Shown here piece by piece: positions 1 through 13,100 of a DNA stretch of 64,000 bases. The DNA lies in NCBI GenBank assembly GCA_944470555.2, contig OX104127.1, positions 31,387,661 to 31,451,660 on the forward strand, given 5' to 3'. The translations under genes were made by a program, and so were the position numbers. Below the pieces are notes generated by a model, which was given only the letters and a program-made list of their open reading frames with translations, was not told where the DNA came from and did no database searches. The first letter of the stretch is position 1. Each line of letters opens with the position of its first letter. Origin of the DNA: Heterobilharzia americana (taxonomy: Eukaryota > Platyhelminthes > Trematoda > Strigeidida > Schistosomatidae).

Positions 1-48
1 GGAGAGGACTAAACTCGCATCCTAAATTCCACTGCTAGCCACCAAACA
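1..48 (+). repeat. 3' end of a hammerhead-SINE (Sm-alpha-like) repeat
   Basis: The window opens inside a copy of the hammerhead-SINE family. The stretch from ggactaaactcgcatcc to ttccactgctagcc corresponds to the last part of stem II, a degraded CGAAA core strand (here ctaaa), stem III and the cleavage-site strand seen in the better copies near 35,033 and 37,240. The upstream half lies outside the window. Confidence 0.6.
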
Positions 49-244
49 GGCTACGATAATATACATATCCAGACATGCAGGTCTAAAAATACTCAAGGGT
101 GATCTAAGTGCATACGTATAGTTTTATTTTCTACATGTTTTGACGTTCGTAATACACTTTCTGTTATCTTGCTGCCTTTTCTTGTTCTTTAGAGTAACTG
201 AGTGACCAATAATTATGGAATCTCAAGTATCCCCGCTTCATACA

Positions 245-1373
<1,129 letters not shown>

Positions 1374-1375
1374 TT

Positions 1376-1438
1376 CATCATGGCAGGGTCTGAACCGAGG
1401 ATCTTCAGGTCCTGTTGTAAGCACGTTACCACTGGTGA
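1376..1438 (-). repeat. tRNA-derived SINE fragment, family B
   Basis: Read on the minus strand this shows ggtaacgtgcttacaacagg, then cctgaagatcctcggttcag. That is the A-box/B-box head of the SINE that is much better preserved at 56,668-56,750. Only the head remains. Confidence 0.5.
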
Positions 1439-1440
1439 TA

Positions 1441-2995
1441 ACATCTTCACATTTCTTTCATTGCAACAATAAGGACTCCCCAAATATCCACTAACCACTG
1501 ACTAAAATACGCAAGCATGAATCTTAATTATTCGTTTCACCACCTCGTTTTTCCAATGAATGGGAAGTTCAAGTAAAAATCACAATAGGATTTATAAGAA
1601 ATAGTGTCAATAAGTTATCCCAAATCGCTCTTTAACTTCACTAATATTCATTTTAGATAACAGAAGGAATATAATAAGAAAAGTTGGAGAATGAATGAAC
1701 AAAGTAAAGCCAAGCGAGGAAGACTAGATTATGATTATCTACGAATTATCCCAGAATCACCGGGTTCACCATATGAAAAGTAGATTTCTATTAACTTTGC
1801 GTTATCCTCTCCTATCCACCTATATGACTGACGAACTTCTGATGTGTTCATTATTTATAATCATCATCATATTTATCACTCCTGGTTTTCCTTCCATATC
1901 AGTATAATAATTACTTTTTAATGGATTTGAATAGATAATTATCTCCTACGTGATAGTTAGTTGATGAAGCTAAATGTTTTGAAATGACGTCACATTTTGT
2001 TGCAAAATAGCAAGCTACTCACTAACATAGTTAGTAGTTAAAACACTTTGTGATTCATGCATTATTTTTTACACACTGGTTCATGATTCCAATTGTTATT
2101 GTGAAACATATCAAGAGGAAGAAAACGAACACATTTCAGACGAGGTTGATTGTGTTCACATTTTCAGTGACAGATAATCAAAGCATTAAATAATCTTTTT
2201 AAAAATTGTGTATTGTTGTTAAAGGGAGGGCATAACCTCTGACAATGGTAGTTCGTTCAGATGAAGAATGAATATTTCACATAGATTCTGAGACAACTGG
2301 AAAGTAGTCACATAAATTAGACTTACGTGTAACAGCAGAATTGACTGACAAAGCTATCAGTTAACAATTAAATAGAAAATATCAAACAATTTGAAAGCAT
2401 ATTATGTAACCATCTTATTTCTGTTGCTATATCTGACAAAATTCTAACCGTCTACATGATCAGTGGAAATTTATTATTTCGATGGATATTGTTTAACTGA
2501 TAAATGTTAACTGGTAAGTGATTCATAAAGGGTAAATAGAGCATCATTTGCCTAATGTCAGGTCAGAGAAATGATTGACAAATTGATTTCGCTGATTATA
2601 CTTATCATCCACTTGTCACTCGATAGAAAATCAAGTGAAGATGCGCATATGATAGTCACATTATAAATTCATAAAATATCTTACTGTTGAATTGGTAGAC
2701 TACTTATTCAGAGATAGTATTCATAGGTGCTTCAATTCCTTAAGAAACCAGTTGGAATTGCAACCTAAAATCTGTTTAGCATTCAGGAATTCAAACTTTG
2801 TTTTCATAGGTAACCCAGTTACAATTGCAGTAATTGTGCACACTCTCATTTTTAGACACAGTCATGAGTGATACAAAATGTAATCGTATATATTCTGCTG
2901 TCTTAAGTGGAAATTATATCCTAGTTAGCTAATTTATGGTTTTCTTAGTGAGGAATACCATGCAGTGTGAAATACTACAAAGCATTTGAAGAATT
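1441..2995. other. no recognisable feature
   Basis: Low-GC sequence without a long open frame, a retroelement motif or a microsatellite. Nothing can be supported. Confidence 0.5.
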
Positions 2996-3002
2996 TACTT
3001 AG

Positions 3003-3165
3003 TTGTGGCTAGCAGAAGAACCCAGGACGTGCATTTCCTCCCACATTGGATTCGTCAAGTGGTTGTACCTGTACCCCAGTGAGCGATGTTGTTCCCAGTG
3101 AGACTCGAACCATGTACTCATCGCTTCAAACACCTAGTCGTTATCCACTGGGCCGCTGAGGTGAA
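3003..3165 (-). repeat. degenerate hammerhead-SINE with tRNA-like head
   Basis: On the minus strand, 3165 to 3095 gives a tRNA-like head: A-box-like cggcccagtggataacg, then tttgaagcgatgagtac, then B-box-like tggttcgagtctc. It is followed by a decayed hammerhead (ttgacgaatcc, then ggaggaaatgcacgtcctgg). Compared with the intact motif, the first core strand has TTGACGAA for CTGACGAG and the CGAAA strand reads GGAAA, so this copy should not cleave. Confidence 0.6.
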
Positions 3166-3239
3166 ACCGACGCCTTTTGTAGGATGGACACTGGATATTA
3201 CTATTTGTTGATATCTTTGTAACACTCCGTTGTTTTTAC

Positions 3240-3293
3240 TGGCTGATGAGTTCCGAATGGGACAAAACGCACGTCCTGAATACTTCTGCTAGA
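3240..3293 (+). ncRNA. decayed hammerhead ribozyme motif
   Basis: Plus strand: core strand ctgatgag (3243-3250), stem II ttcc/ggga, then acaaaacgcacgtcctga. The second core strand reads CAAAA instead of CGAAA, so the invariant G12 is lost. The palindromic stem III and cleavage triplet GTC are kept. It is the opposite-orientation partner of the minus-strand copy at 3003-3165, so the two halves form an inverted pair. Confidence 0.55.
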
Positions 3294-3399
3294 CACAATC
3301 AAGTAAATTATCATAATAAACATTCAGACAATATCGAGGCATGCGCATAGGGCCTCATATGCCAAAAGAGTCTAAACAATTCCATCTGGTATAATAATG

Positions 3400-4173
3400 G
3401 AGAATTACAAGCTTATCTACAACTAGTAACATTTGATGAATTTCCATCCAAGTTTAGTCATTTATGCATACCAGATTTCTTACCTTACAAATAAATTTCG
3501 AGCTAGTAATTGGCATTTCTGTCAGACTTATTTATCACATAACTGTTTCATTACATATAGATCAATTTAGATTTTATGCCTCATTTGATAATTTGTTTGT
3601 CAGTAAAGATTTGGAAGCTTTTATCTCAATCACTACGTTCTAGTAAGTACTAATATTTCTTTGCTACTTAAACTTCTTGAAGATGTTTGTGCTACTGAGA
3701 TGGTGATGAAATAGTCTTTTCTAGCAATTTCTAGCTTGAATTCACCCATCTGACCAGCATAAAATATATACAGTGAAAGATATTGCTGTTTAATAATATA
3801 GGCTCTATTTATGTTTTTGAGAAATATCCGTAACACTTTAGGTCACCATCATTAGATTACAATATGCAAGTAGTAAATTTTTTTCCTGTTATTGAATGTT
3901 CATGTATTGTCCGAATGTACTGCTAGTTGCTGCGTAAATGATGTCTCTTAAGTACTCAGTAATAGTATTAGTCAGTATTAGTATTAGTCGAAAGTTAATC
4001 ATAAGAATGTATATCAGTAGTATAAAGCTGAACATGCGAAAACGCAAGTGTTGCAGATTCAAAAGTGTAAAACAAAAAATATAGTATAGAAGTACACAGC
4101 CTAAGAACTCTGGACACTGGAATGTCAAAAACAAAGATACTTGAAACACCTACACATTGTGAGCTTTCATAAA
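3400..4173. other. no recognisable feature
   Basis: AT-rich sequence with short open frames only (67 and 86 codons on the minus strand) and no conserved motif. Confidence 0.5.
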
Positions 4174-4189
4174 AGTAGTAGTAGTAGTG

Positions 4190-4238
<49 letters not shown>

Positions 4239-4239
4239 C
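4174..4239. repeat. (AGT)n trinucleotide microsatellite
   Basis: About 66 bp of AGT repeats interrupted once by gtgtgag. Confidence 0.95.
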
Positions 4240-6035
4240 AATAGCGTTAACTTTCTTCCAGTTTTTTCATACAGTTACTTCACTGTCTAGGCCATTAACA
4301 ATTTCTTCTTTTACACTACTAACTGCTTGTTTTCTCTCCCCTCTTACACAACTCCAGGATTGTCTGTCTCATCAGACTTAAATTACTATTGATTTTGACT
4401 AGGATTTGGGATTATTAATCCGGTACTTCCTGGAATCACTTACTTATTGTCAATCCAGGTCTAGTTCGCTTCACGTTTACATAAATATATTACGCTAGAA
4501 ACTGCAATAAATGTCTTGAATTTGTATGTGTCACAAACATGTGATATATGAGAGTTCTAAAATCTACCGTTGAATGATGAGTGTAAACAGATCCTGTGGT
4601 TAGAACTGTTCACCATTCAACTAAAAAGGATGCGAACAATGAATAACAGATTTCATTCACCAAGACATGAATATTAATGAGATAACGCTAACGCAGATAA
4701 ATCTAATAGAATATTCAGCTTAAAAATGATTTTCAATTTGTACATCTTATTTTTAGTATTGTCATATACACTGACTGAACAAACTCAAAAAGGTTAAATG
4801 TTTCAATTCTTCAAACTTAAATTGTTTATGCTTACACATAGTGAATGCAACAGTTAATTGAGACCCTACAATTATCAAAGAAATATATTCATTTATTCAC
4901 TTTAAGAAGTATACAAATAAGCGCTGAAAACCAATAGTACGCGTTATGAAACCTTGATGTCAAATTATTAGTTATAAAACTTTTCAAGATTGCATAATCA
5001 AATTATAACTACTTTTAGATGAAAGACTTTGTTTACTTGTTGATGAGATGAGAGGATTAATATATTTCTTTTGTTTTCAACTTAAAGACATAAAAAAGAT
5101 TTAGTGAGAAAAACCTACAACAGGTGTTTTGTCAACAAGTTCTTTATCTGATAAACGTTTCGTTCTCACTCTTGAAAGAAAATTTATTTCATTTTCATAT
5201 GGTGGAGAAATATTCCTTTGTGACGAAAACCTTCGCATTCCCTACAGGCATAGACATAAACAGGATAACATGTTGGAAAGTGGCACTGACAGAATGGCAT
5301 GTAATTTTATGTTAGGATAACTAACCAATTTCACCTAACTCCTAGTCACTTAATCCTAATTTAATCTGATTATAAGTGACTTGACCATGCCAGTTAAATT
5401 TTGTCAATACTCTAGTCTTTCTTCTTAATTTATTACACTTATGAAAATTGGGCTTAACTCACACAAACATTAAAATTTATCACACACACAAAGTAAAAAG
5501 CTAAAAGTGACTGTAAATTTCTCAGACAGATAGGTAGAAGCTGTCTATTAAAGTGGAAAATATCAACAGTATTTTGATATCATCTTAGGAACGATTAAAA
5601 TAAGTGATTATGTTTTTAACTGGAAAGGTAATTTTTTTCATAAAATACAGAATTCTTATTGGTTATTTCCGTAGTTGTTGGGATGGCCTTTAGAGTCACT
5701 CAAAATATTATATCACATGAAGTGTAAGCATATCAAGTGCTTGTTGCTGCAGATGTACACACAGAGCGTATGAAGAGGAAGAGGAAGAAGGGGGAGGGAA
5801 GAGGTTTACCCAGTCAAAGTGTTTGTGGCTGCCGCAGATATAAACGTTAATCACATATCTATGGGGTAGTTTTGTTAGTTTATTCAATTTGAAACCAAGG
5901 TTCATCAACGAGATACTTCCAGAAACAACTTGGAACCAAAGTGAACAGGATGGCTACTTTAACCTAGTAAGAAGGTTCACATGAGTTCTTCATCAAAAAT
6001 ATTTTTGAAGCCAGCCCTGTTCATTATAGTTTTTT
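4240..6035. other. no recognisable feature
   Basis: AT-rich, no retroelement motif. There are small overlapping open frames near 5,124-5,320 in two frames, but neither resembles a known family nor has clear splice signals. Confidence 0.5.
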
Positions 6036-6044
6036 TCAAGTTGA

Positions 6045-6430
6045 TATGCATCACGGAAGGACATCAGTTGAAGGAACACTTGAAACCTGAGAGCACTGGA
6101 CAGCTGTTTCGTCCTAGTATAGGACTCCTCAACAGTGAGGCAAACCTGGTGGCCGTGAGGACAAACACTCAACGATGACATTTGGTGGCGGTGTCATGGA
6201 CTAATAGAAGTTGGAAATATAGACCATTGGATTCCGATGCAGTAGCTCAACGGTAACGTGCTGGCCACGGAACCTTAAGGTCTTGGGTTGGGTTCCTGGG
6301 GAGTGTGGTAGTGGGTGTGCACCGCTTAGTAGTTTAACACTAGGACGAAACAGTTGTACATTGCTCCAGGTTTCCAATGTTCCTCCAAATGATGTCAGTC
6401 CATGATGAATACCAACTTGAAAAATCTCTA
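6045..6430. repeat. head-to-head pair of tRNA-derived SINEs, family B
   Basis: The left part (6045-6130) is the SINE body on the minus strand: gacatcagttgaaggaacac, then ggacagctgtttcgtcctag. The right part (about 6130-6430) is a plus-strand copy: leader ggccgtgaggacaaacactc, tRNA-like head gtagctcaacggtaacgtgc with a decayed B box, then body actaggacgaaacagttgta and ccaaatgatgtcagtccatg. The two bodies are reverse complements and could form a long hairpin. Confidence 0.65.
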
Positions 6431-6799
6431 AATCCCCACAAACCCTCGAATTCATCATGGTTCTGTTGTGAAGATAGAATTCTGCGTCCACAAGCTGGAA
6501 GTTTGCAGTTCTCTACTAAATATTATTGTCACACTGACTGGTTTCCAAAATCTGTTAATGTGAGTTTCTCTTAAAAAAAATCACTTAGGAAATTTTCCAG
6601 AGTAAGGTGATGCCTGCACGATCAATTGATTTGTAAATAAGGATTACCACTACTCAGTGACAGTGGAGGAGTTCGACTTTGAGTTACTAAAAAAATGAGG
6701 TTCTATCATCCAGACCACCAAATTTGAGACACTAGCTTAACAGTATTGCGTCTTCAAGTTCGAAAAGTCCGAAAACCTCGAAAATAAACGGACTGTTAT

Positions 6800-6960
6800 T
6801 TCGTTCTAGTAAGCGTCTTCTCACTAGTGTAGTCCACTGAATTCCGATCCAGTGGTTCAATGAGAACGTGCCCTTCATGTAAATAGAGAAATCACGAGTG
6901 TTCAGTACTGAGGAATTCAACACTAGGAAGTAAAAGCGCTGTAATGCTTACAGGTCATTT
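6800..6960 (+). repeat. heavily decayed SINE, family B
   Basis: The phrases gatccagtggttcaatgaga, acgtgcc and caacactaggaagtaaaagc follow the order of the SINE head and body at 6,230-6,370 with many substitutions. Confidence 0.4.
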
Positions 6961-6964
6961 TTAG

Positions 6965-8174
6965 ATTATTTCTTACAGTCTTTTTTGATGATTGTTTCAT
7001 ATCAATTTGTAGATGCACTTTAATGCCTGTTCCATTAGTTCCTTTGTTGTAAACTACACCTTCATAACATTCCACTCAGTTTGCACATACTAACCCGGAA
7101 TGTCTTCTTCTCATTGAATGCACACGCTCATATCGTGAAATTTGACAGTCTGCAGCTTCTACAATAAGCCATTTGAGATCGGTTTCATTGTCGGATATGC
7201 AAGAAACCTGGATGAAATTAGATTTGGCATGGAAATCATCCCTTCATATGAGCAAGTAAAGGGAAGTAAACGAGTTTGGAAATAAACCTGGTAAAACTGT
7301 GATGCCGATAAGAGTGATCTATCATAACGTAAAACAGTCCCTCGTGATTAAAACAAAATGAATACGATTCCTGTGACGAAGAAGTAGGATGAAAGAGAGT
7401 CACAGGCATTTCATCGAAACACTTAAGAATTATATATTCTGATTTAAGGCACCAACAGCGATGCACTGATACTCAAATAAGTCGTAGAGGAAGTCAGTCA
7501 GCTGAATGACTGGATTCCATGTTTCATATTTCACTGCACAATTCAGTAAGGGAGTCTTCAACATGCTTGAAAACTTGGCATTTCACAAGGCTGAGCAAAT
7601 CTCTCCAAATGGCTTCTTGAAAAGTACCACACAGAAATCACAAATATGTCTGTATGCATAAACAATGAACTTGTGACAATTTCTACTGAACAATCGGATA
7701 GTCACCAGTTTATCGGTTGACACTCAGCTGAATATGGACACACATATAGGGATTTCATTTTCGTCAGTTGTGCATAGAATCAAGTCGAGGTATGGTGATA
7801 ATCCTGACTAGCTATTTGGTTTTGTTGTATTCCAGCTAATCAAACAACAGTTAGTAAACTGAAAAGAATCGTTGACGAATACAGGGGTAATCTGATAGGC
7901 ATTTCCTTACCATTCATAATCACCATGTCTATATAAATGTGCATTTTAATGTGCTTGGCTTACACAAGCCAAATATTTTCACAACTGGAAATATAACTGA
8001 GGTACCAACTTGTTAGCTTTATGTGAGTTAACGTTTGCATCAATGTAACTTCAGTGTCAGTCATTGAATGTGGTGAATAGGCAGGAAACCTCACCTGACC
8101 TGCGATCTATGCCTGACAGCTTTTGATCAGCAAGGCTTACCTGTAACGATGACGACATTGATGTCCACTGGCTG

Positions 8175-8212
<38 letters not shown>

Positions 8213-9028
8213 ACTTTACAAAGCTGAGTTTCTGTATACACTAGTTGAAAACTCATCAGACTGGTTATTATCAGTTTTTCCATTGCCTTGCACATGAAAT
8301 AAATTTATGCGTCGATAAGACGTTTGTTGACATGTTGATATATTCATTTCAAGTGATTATTGTAACATTCATCTACAGTGGGAAGACGTATAGATGGAGA
8401 GAAACAACAAACAATTGATTAATTCATTTGCTCTCATACAGATTTGTTTCGGACGGTAAACGAAATATCAACATTTACTGCATCGAAAGCGACTGAATTT
8501 CAAGGTAACTTAGGATTTCTGTATTAGTTCCATATCTTGATCAAGAGGTTTTCTTAAATCCTGTATTACATCCGCTTATTCGATTGGTATTGTGAGCACT
8601 GATTGACACAGCACTTTATACTCGGTGACGGCGTTACCAGCATAAATTGTTGTTCTTACTATCATTCTGAAGTAGTCACATACAGTATCCAAATTCTGAA
8701 TCTCACTGCCCAATCATCTCGTAATCGATGCTTTTCTACTGGTGGTAAATGGTTTCCCTAAATTTCCTGTACAGCCATCGCACCATTCCTATCATGTATA
8801 GGGTGCGACTTGATAAACAATGAATCTCTCCCTCCACCACTTCACCCAACCATGTCATACAGACTCAAGTGTAGTTGCTTCATCGCACCCTGCTGTATGC
8901 TTGTATTAGTCATTGCGTGAATACCAATAGCTGAGTACTTTTTTTAGATTACTTGTCTCAATGGAGTCTATTATTTTACACTTCACTAAATTCCTATGAT
9001 CCCATTAACTTACTAATTGTGATCGCCT
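6965..9028. other. no gene seen; one (TG)n array
   Basis: Apart from the (TG)n array at 8177-8211 I see no recognisable feature. Open frames are all shorter than 80 codons. Confidence 0.5.
8177..8211. repeat. (TG)n microsatellite
   Basis: About 35 bp of uninterrupted TG. Confidence 0.95.
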
Positions 9029-9041
9029 ACATATGCGACCT
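9029..9041. repeat. left target-site duplication of RTE copy 1
   Basis: acatatgcgacct, repeated exactly at 12,294-12,306 just after the element's TAA-rich tail. Confidence 0.9.
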
Positions 9042-12000
9042 AACCTCGCCTGGTTAACTAGTTTACTAGTTACTAGCCGGTCCTAAGCCCGGGTAAAGAG
9101 GGAAGGTTGGGCATAGGGCTAGCAACCCTACCCCGTAAAACAAATCTAACCGCTAAAGAAACTTCAAAGCACAAACAAAATATAAAAAATGAAAACAAAC
9201 TTATTCCCCGCTGGAATCGGAGAGGCGAAATGACGCCAGTTGGTGAAAGCCTGCCTTCGGGAAGCCAATTGGCCGATGTGTCTTCTCTCGATGAAAGCGA
9301 AAGTAAACGTGGGGACATGGAATGTCCGCACGATGTTTGAACCCAGTAAGGCAGCCCAGATTGCAAAGGAGATGAGAAGGTATAACATCGAAGTGCTTGG
9401 GATTTGCGAAAGCAGATGGAATGGGAGTGGACTCTCCAAACTGTCAACTGGAGAATCAATAATCTACTCCGATATTGTCACCCAGACGACAACCACGAAC
9501 ACAGCACACTGAGTTATGGAGTGGCTATCATGATGTCCTCAAGAGCATCGAAGGCTCTCATGCAGTGGGAACCAATCTCCTCCAGGATCATGACAGCAAG
9601 ATTCAACTCAAAAGGAAGAAAGGTCACAATCATACAATGCCTGGCTATGCACCTACAAATAATGCAGAGCAAGAGAAAAAGGAGGAATTCTACAGACAAC
9701 TTCAATCAACACTGGACAAGACGTCAGTTGGCGATATCAAAATTCTAATGGGCGACATGAATGCCAAACTGGGAGGGGACAACACGGGAAGAGAACTAAC
9801 CATGGGTCGAGAGGCGCTAGGTGAAATGAATGAGAATGGAGAATTGTTTGCAGAATTCTGTGCATTCAACGATTTGGTGATTGGAGGCAGTGTGTTCAGG
9901 CACAAGGATATCCACAAAGCGACATGGACTTCACCAGATGGACACACTAAAAATCAAATCGACTTTATCTCAATCTCAAGAAAATGGAGACGCAGTCTAC
10001 TTAACACAAGGTCAAGAAGAGGAGCAGATGTAGGTTCAGACCACTATCTAGTGCAAGGAACCTTCCAAATCAAGTTAAAAGCCTTCAAGGAAGCTGGTGA
10101 TAGACCTCAATTCAAGTACAACACTCGGAAACTGAAGGATGAAACTACAAAGGAGATCTTCAAAGCAGCCATCAAGACAAAATGGGAGACATCGAGGGAC
10201 ATCCCTGAAGAAACCTGTGTGGAAGAACACTGGAAGTCTTTGAAAGCTATGTGGAAAGAAACCTGCACAACAGTATTAGGAAGGAAGAAGAAAGAAGACA
10301 AGGAATGGATCTCGACGGATACCTGGAAGCTGATAGAGGAGAGGAGGATGGTGAAGCAGAAGATAAACCAGTGCAAGGATGCTCAACGACAAGAGGAACT
10401 GAGCACAATGTATAAAACACTGGATAAAGAAGTGAAGAAGAGTGCACGCAAAGACAAAAGACACTTCTACGAAACACTGGCAAGTGAAGCAGAACAGGCT
10501 GCAGGTAAGAGAGACCTGACGACATTGTATCAAATAACCAGGTTGCTATCAGGGAAGAGACCAACACAGATGAAACCAATAAAAGATGAAGAAGGAAATT
10601 TAATTACAAAAGAAGAGAAACAGAGGAAACGATGGGCCGACCACTTCAAGAAGCTCTTGAATCGACCACCACCTGCACTTCGTCCAGAAATACCACCTGC
10701 AGCCGCTGAATTACAAGTGAACATTAATCCCCCAACGAAAATGGAAGTCCTGAACGCCATAAAGCTACTGAAATGCGGGAAAGCAGCAGGACCAGATGGA
10801 ATACCGCCAGAAGCACTGAGAACAGATGCAGAGACAACAGCGGACATGCTCACACCACTATTGCAGAAGGTGTGGAAGGAAGAGAAGGTACCTGACCATT
10901 GATTGGAAGAAGGGTTACCTTGTCAAACTGCCGAAGAAGGGAGACCTCAGTGCTTGCAAGAACTGGCGCGGAATCACTCTCCTGTCCACCCCAAGTAAAA
11001 TATTAAGCCGCATCATCCTGGAGAGGCTTAAAGATGCACTGGATTCAAAACTGCGACCGGAACAGGCAGGCTTCAGGAAGTACAAATCATGTGCTGACCA
11101 AATTGCAACGCTTCGTATCATCATAGAACAGAGCGTAGAATGGCAATCAGCTCTCTACCTCAACTTCATCGACTTTGAGAAGGCCTTTGACAGCGTCGAC
11201 CGAGAAGTAATTTGGAAACTGCTTCAATACTACGGAGTACCGCAAACCTTTATCCGCCTCATTCAACAACTATATGAAGATGCCACATGCCAAGTAATCC
11301 ACAATGGGAAGCTCAGTGATGCCTTTGAAGTGAAGACAGGAGTGAAACAAGGTTGCCTACTATCCCCCATGATATTCCTTATTGTGGTGGACTGGATCAT
11401 GCAGCAAACAGTAGGCAGCGAGAAGAGGGGAATACACTGGACGGCGGAAAAGAACCTAGAAGACTTGGATTTCGCCGATGACTTATGCCTAATGTCACAT
11501 AAACTTGAAGATCTGCAGGCAAAAACTAACAAGTTGACAGAAGAGGCAGCGAAGACGGGACTTCAGGTGAATATAGAGAAGACAGAAGTGATGAAGATAC
11601 CGCACCACCACCATCAACAACAACAACAAACTCCAATCACCGTCAACGGGAGAAACTTGAAGGAAGTAACCTCCTTCACTTATCTAGGAAGCACTGTTTC
11701 AACTACAGGCGGGACGGACGAGGACGTCAAAGTCAGAATCGGAAAAGCAAGACAGGCGTTCATTAGCCTGAAACCAGTGTGGAGATCTTCTGCACTCAGC
11801 ATGCGGAACAAGATACGGATTTTCAACACCAACGTCAAGTCAGTGCTCTTGTATGGCTCAGAGACTTGGCGCGTCACGAAAGGTATTTCCAATAAACTAC
11901 AGACATTCATCAACAACTGCTTACGCTCGCTGGCTACTGAAGATCAGATGGCCAGAAAAAATAAGCAACAAGGAACTCTGGGAACGAACCAACCAAGAAC

Positions 12001-12293
12001 CTATCACGCAACAAATATGCAGGAAGAAGTGGAGATGGATTGGGCATGCACTGAGAAGGCCGACGGAGGACATCACGCGTCAGGCCAAAAACTTGAGTGG
12101 AATCCCCATGGGAAGCGACGAGTTCGACGTCCAAAAGAGGGTGACATGGAGGGGGTCATGCGAGGAGGAAATGAGAGGTTGTGGGCTGTCGTGGGACCAG
12201 GTTCAAAAGATCTCAGAGAACAGAGGTCACTGGAGGCGTGCTACTGAAGCCCTATGTTCCACTAGGAACCCAAGGGACTAATAATAATAATAA
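9042..12293 (+). mobile_element. near full-length RTE-clade non-LTR retrotransposon (copy 1)
   Basis: A 3.25-kb element bounded by a perfect 13-bp target-site duplication. It starts at aacctcgcctggttaactag, a 5' end shared with the copy at 27,867, and ends in a short (AAT)n tail, as expected for RTE elements, which have short 3' ends with simple repeats rather than poly-A. It encodes an APE-type endonuclease and a reverse transcriptase in one interrupted reading frame. It is the best preserved of at least eight copies here (15,770; 22,197 minus; 27,867; 32,587; 39,285 minus; 53,830; 63,450 minus). It lies upstream of the KCTD3-like gene, outside its introns. The exact target-site duplication suggests a fairly recent insertion, but frame breaks show it cannot make its protein. 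Confidence 0.93.
9240..12281 (+). pseudogene. RTE endonuclease-reverse transcriptase, frame-broken
   Basis: About 1,000 codons spread over several frames. The first frame (9240-9512) carries the endonuclease start, VGTWNVRTMFE and EVLGICESRW. A second (near 9510-9650) has SYGVAIMMSS. A third (about 9650-10,902) has YAPTNNAEQE, the catalytic GDMNAKLG, then DFISISRKWR and GSDHYLVQG, and runs into the reverse transcriptase at AGPDGIPPEALR. A fourth (about 10,900-11,935) holds the RT core: EKAFDSVDRE, GVKQGCLLSP and FADDLCLM (catalytic Asp pair). The last (about 11,930-12,281) holds the C-terminal region with WRWIGHALRRP. I place frame changes near 9,495-9,530, 9,650, 10,895 and 11,935. Motif content is otherwise intact. 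RTE proteins cut the target and prime reverse transcription there. Confidence 0.9.
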
Positions 12294-12306
12294 ACATATG
12301 CGACCT
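12294..12306. repeat. right target-site duplication of RTE copy 1
   Basis: Exact copy of 9,029-9,041. Confidence 0.9.
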
Positions 12307-12814
12307 CGTAGTCACTTGGTAGGTCAAATTATTTTGTTCCATTCAACTAGTAGGCTGTGTAAGCCGACAACGTATATTTCTGAGTCACTTTACATGTTTC
12401 AGTGTCAACTCAGGTTTTCTTTCCAATGAAGTCATTTACTAAGACATTCATCTGTGAATGGGTATTAAAAAGTTGAGACAGGTGAGAATTATTTCTAGCC
12501 AGGCGTTGGAATATACTGGATAAGGGAAAGAAGTCGGTCAACACAAATGAGGCTCTGAAGTTGAAAAGTAGACAGGGGATGAAGCAAGTGGATCAGTATA
12601 ACTACGCAATACAGGATTTACCTAGGACAGTCATGAATAGCATCATTATGGCCGTGGCTAAGACAAAGCTTGAACGTACAATTTTCAGATACATAACACT
12701 GTCTCCAACTTATCGATGAATTGCCAGCACCCCAGCCATACCCGAATGTCTTGATCTCATTACCTTTTTGTGGCTTGACCAAAGTATTTCATAAGTCTTT
12801 GAAGGAGTTCTCAA
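12307..12814. other. no recognisable feature
   Basis: Unassigned sequence between the RTE element and a Penelope-like remnant. Parts may belong to the latter. Confidence 0.4.
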
Positions 12815-13100
12815 AAAGAGCCTAGTGACCTGTCTTGATGAGGTGTAGGGAAATTGAGCTGACTATGTATTTCCGTTCTCGCTCTGCTAGTCGGTCTAGG
12901 TAGTTAGTGGTGTGGAGCAGGTTTCGTAGGGAGACGGATGGTACGACCAATGTAGTCAGCTCGACAGCAGCAAGTAAAGTGGTGTGCACACATCGAAGTG
13001 ATTGGGGGCGTGAATTCCTCATTCATCCTGTGACCAGACCGTGTCTTGCAAGAGGGTAGCATCTGAAGCTTACTAGCGAAGTACGTTCCATTCAAGGATC
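12815..13100 (-). pseudogene. Penelope-like element remnant, GIY-YIG endonuclease region
   Basis: On the minus strand, one frame reads TSMCAHHFTCCCRADYIGRT, the Cys-rich lead-in and Y-I-G signature of the GIY-YIG nuclease that ends Penelope-like retroelement proteins. Another frame further on reads SSISLHLIKTGH, matching the usual (A)xxxHLxxTGH motif. At least one frameshift separates the two, so this is a dead fragment. No reverse transcriptase domain is recognisable beside it. Confidence 0.7.

Noticed and set aside
10107..11916. Several 80-110 codon frames on the minus strand inside RTE copy 1
   Set aside because: Shadows of the endonuclease-reverse transcriptase frame on the plus strand.
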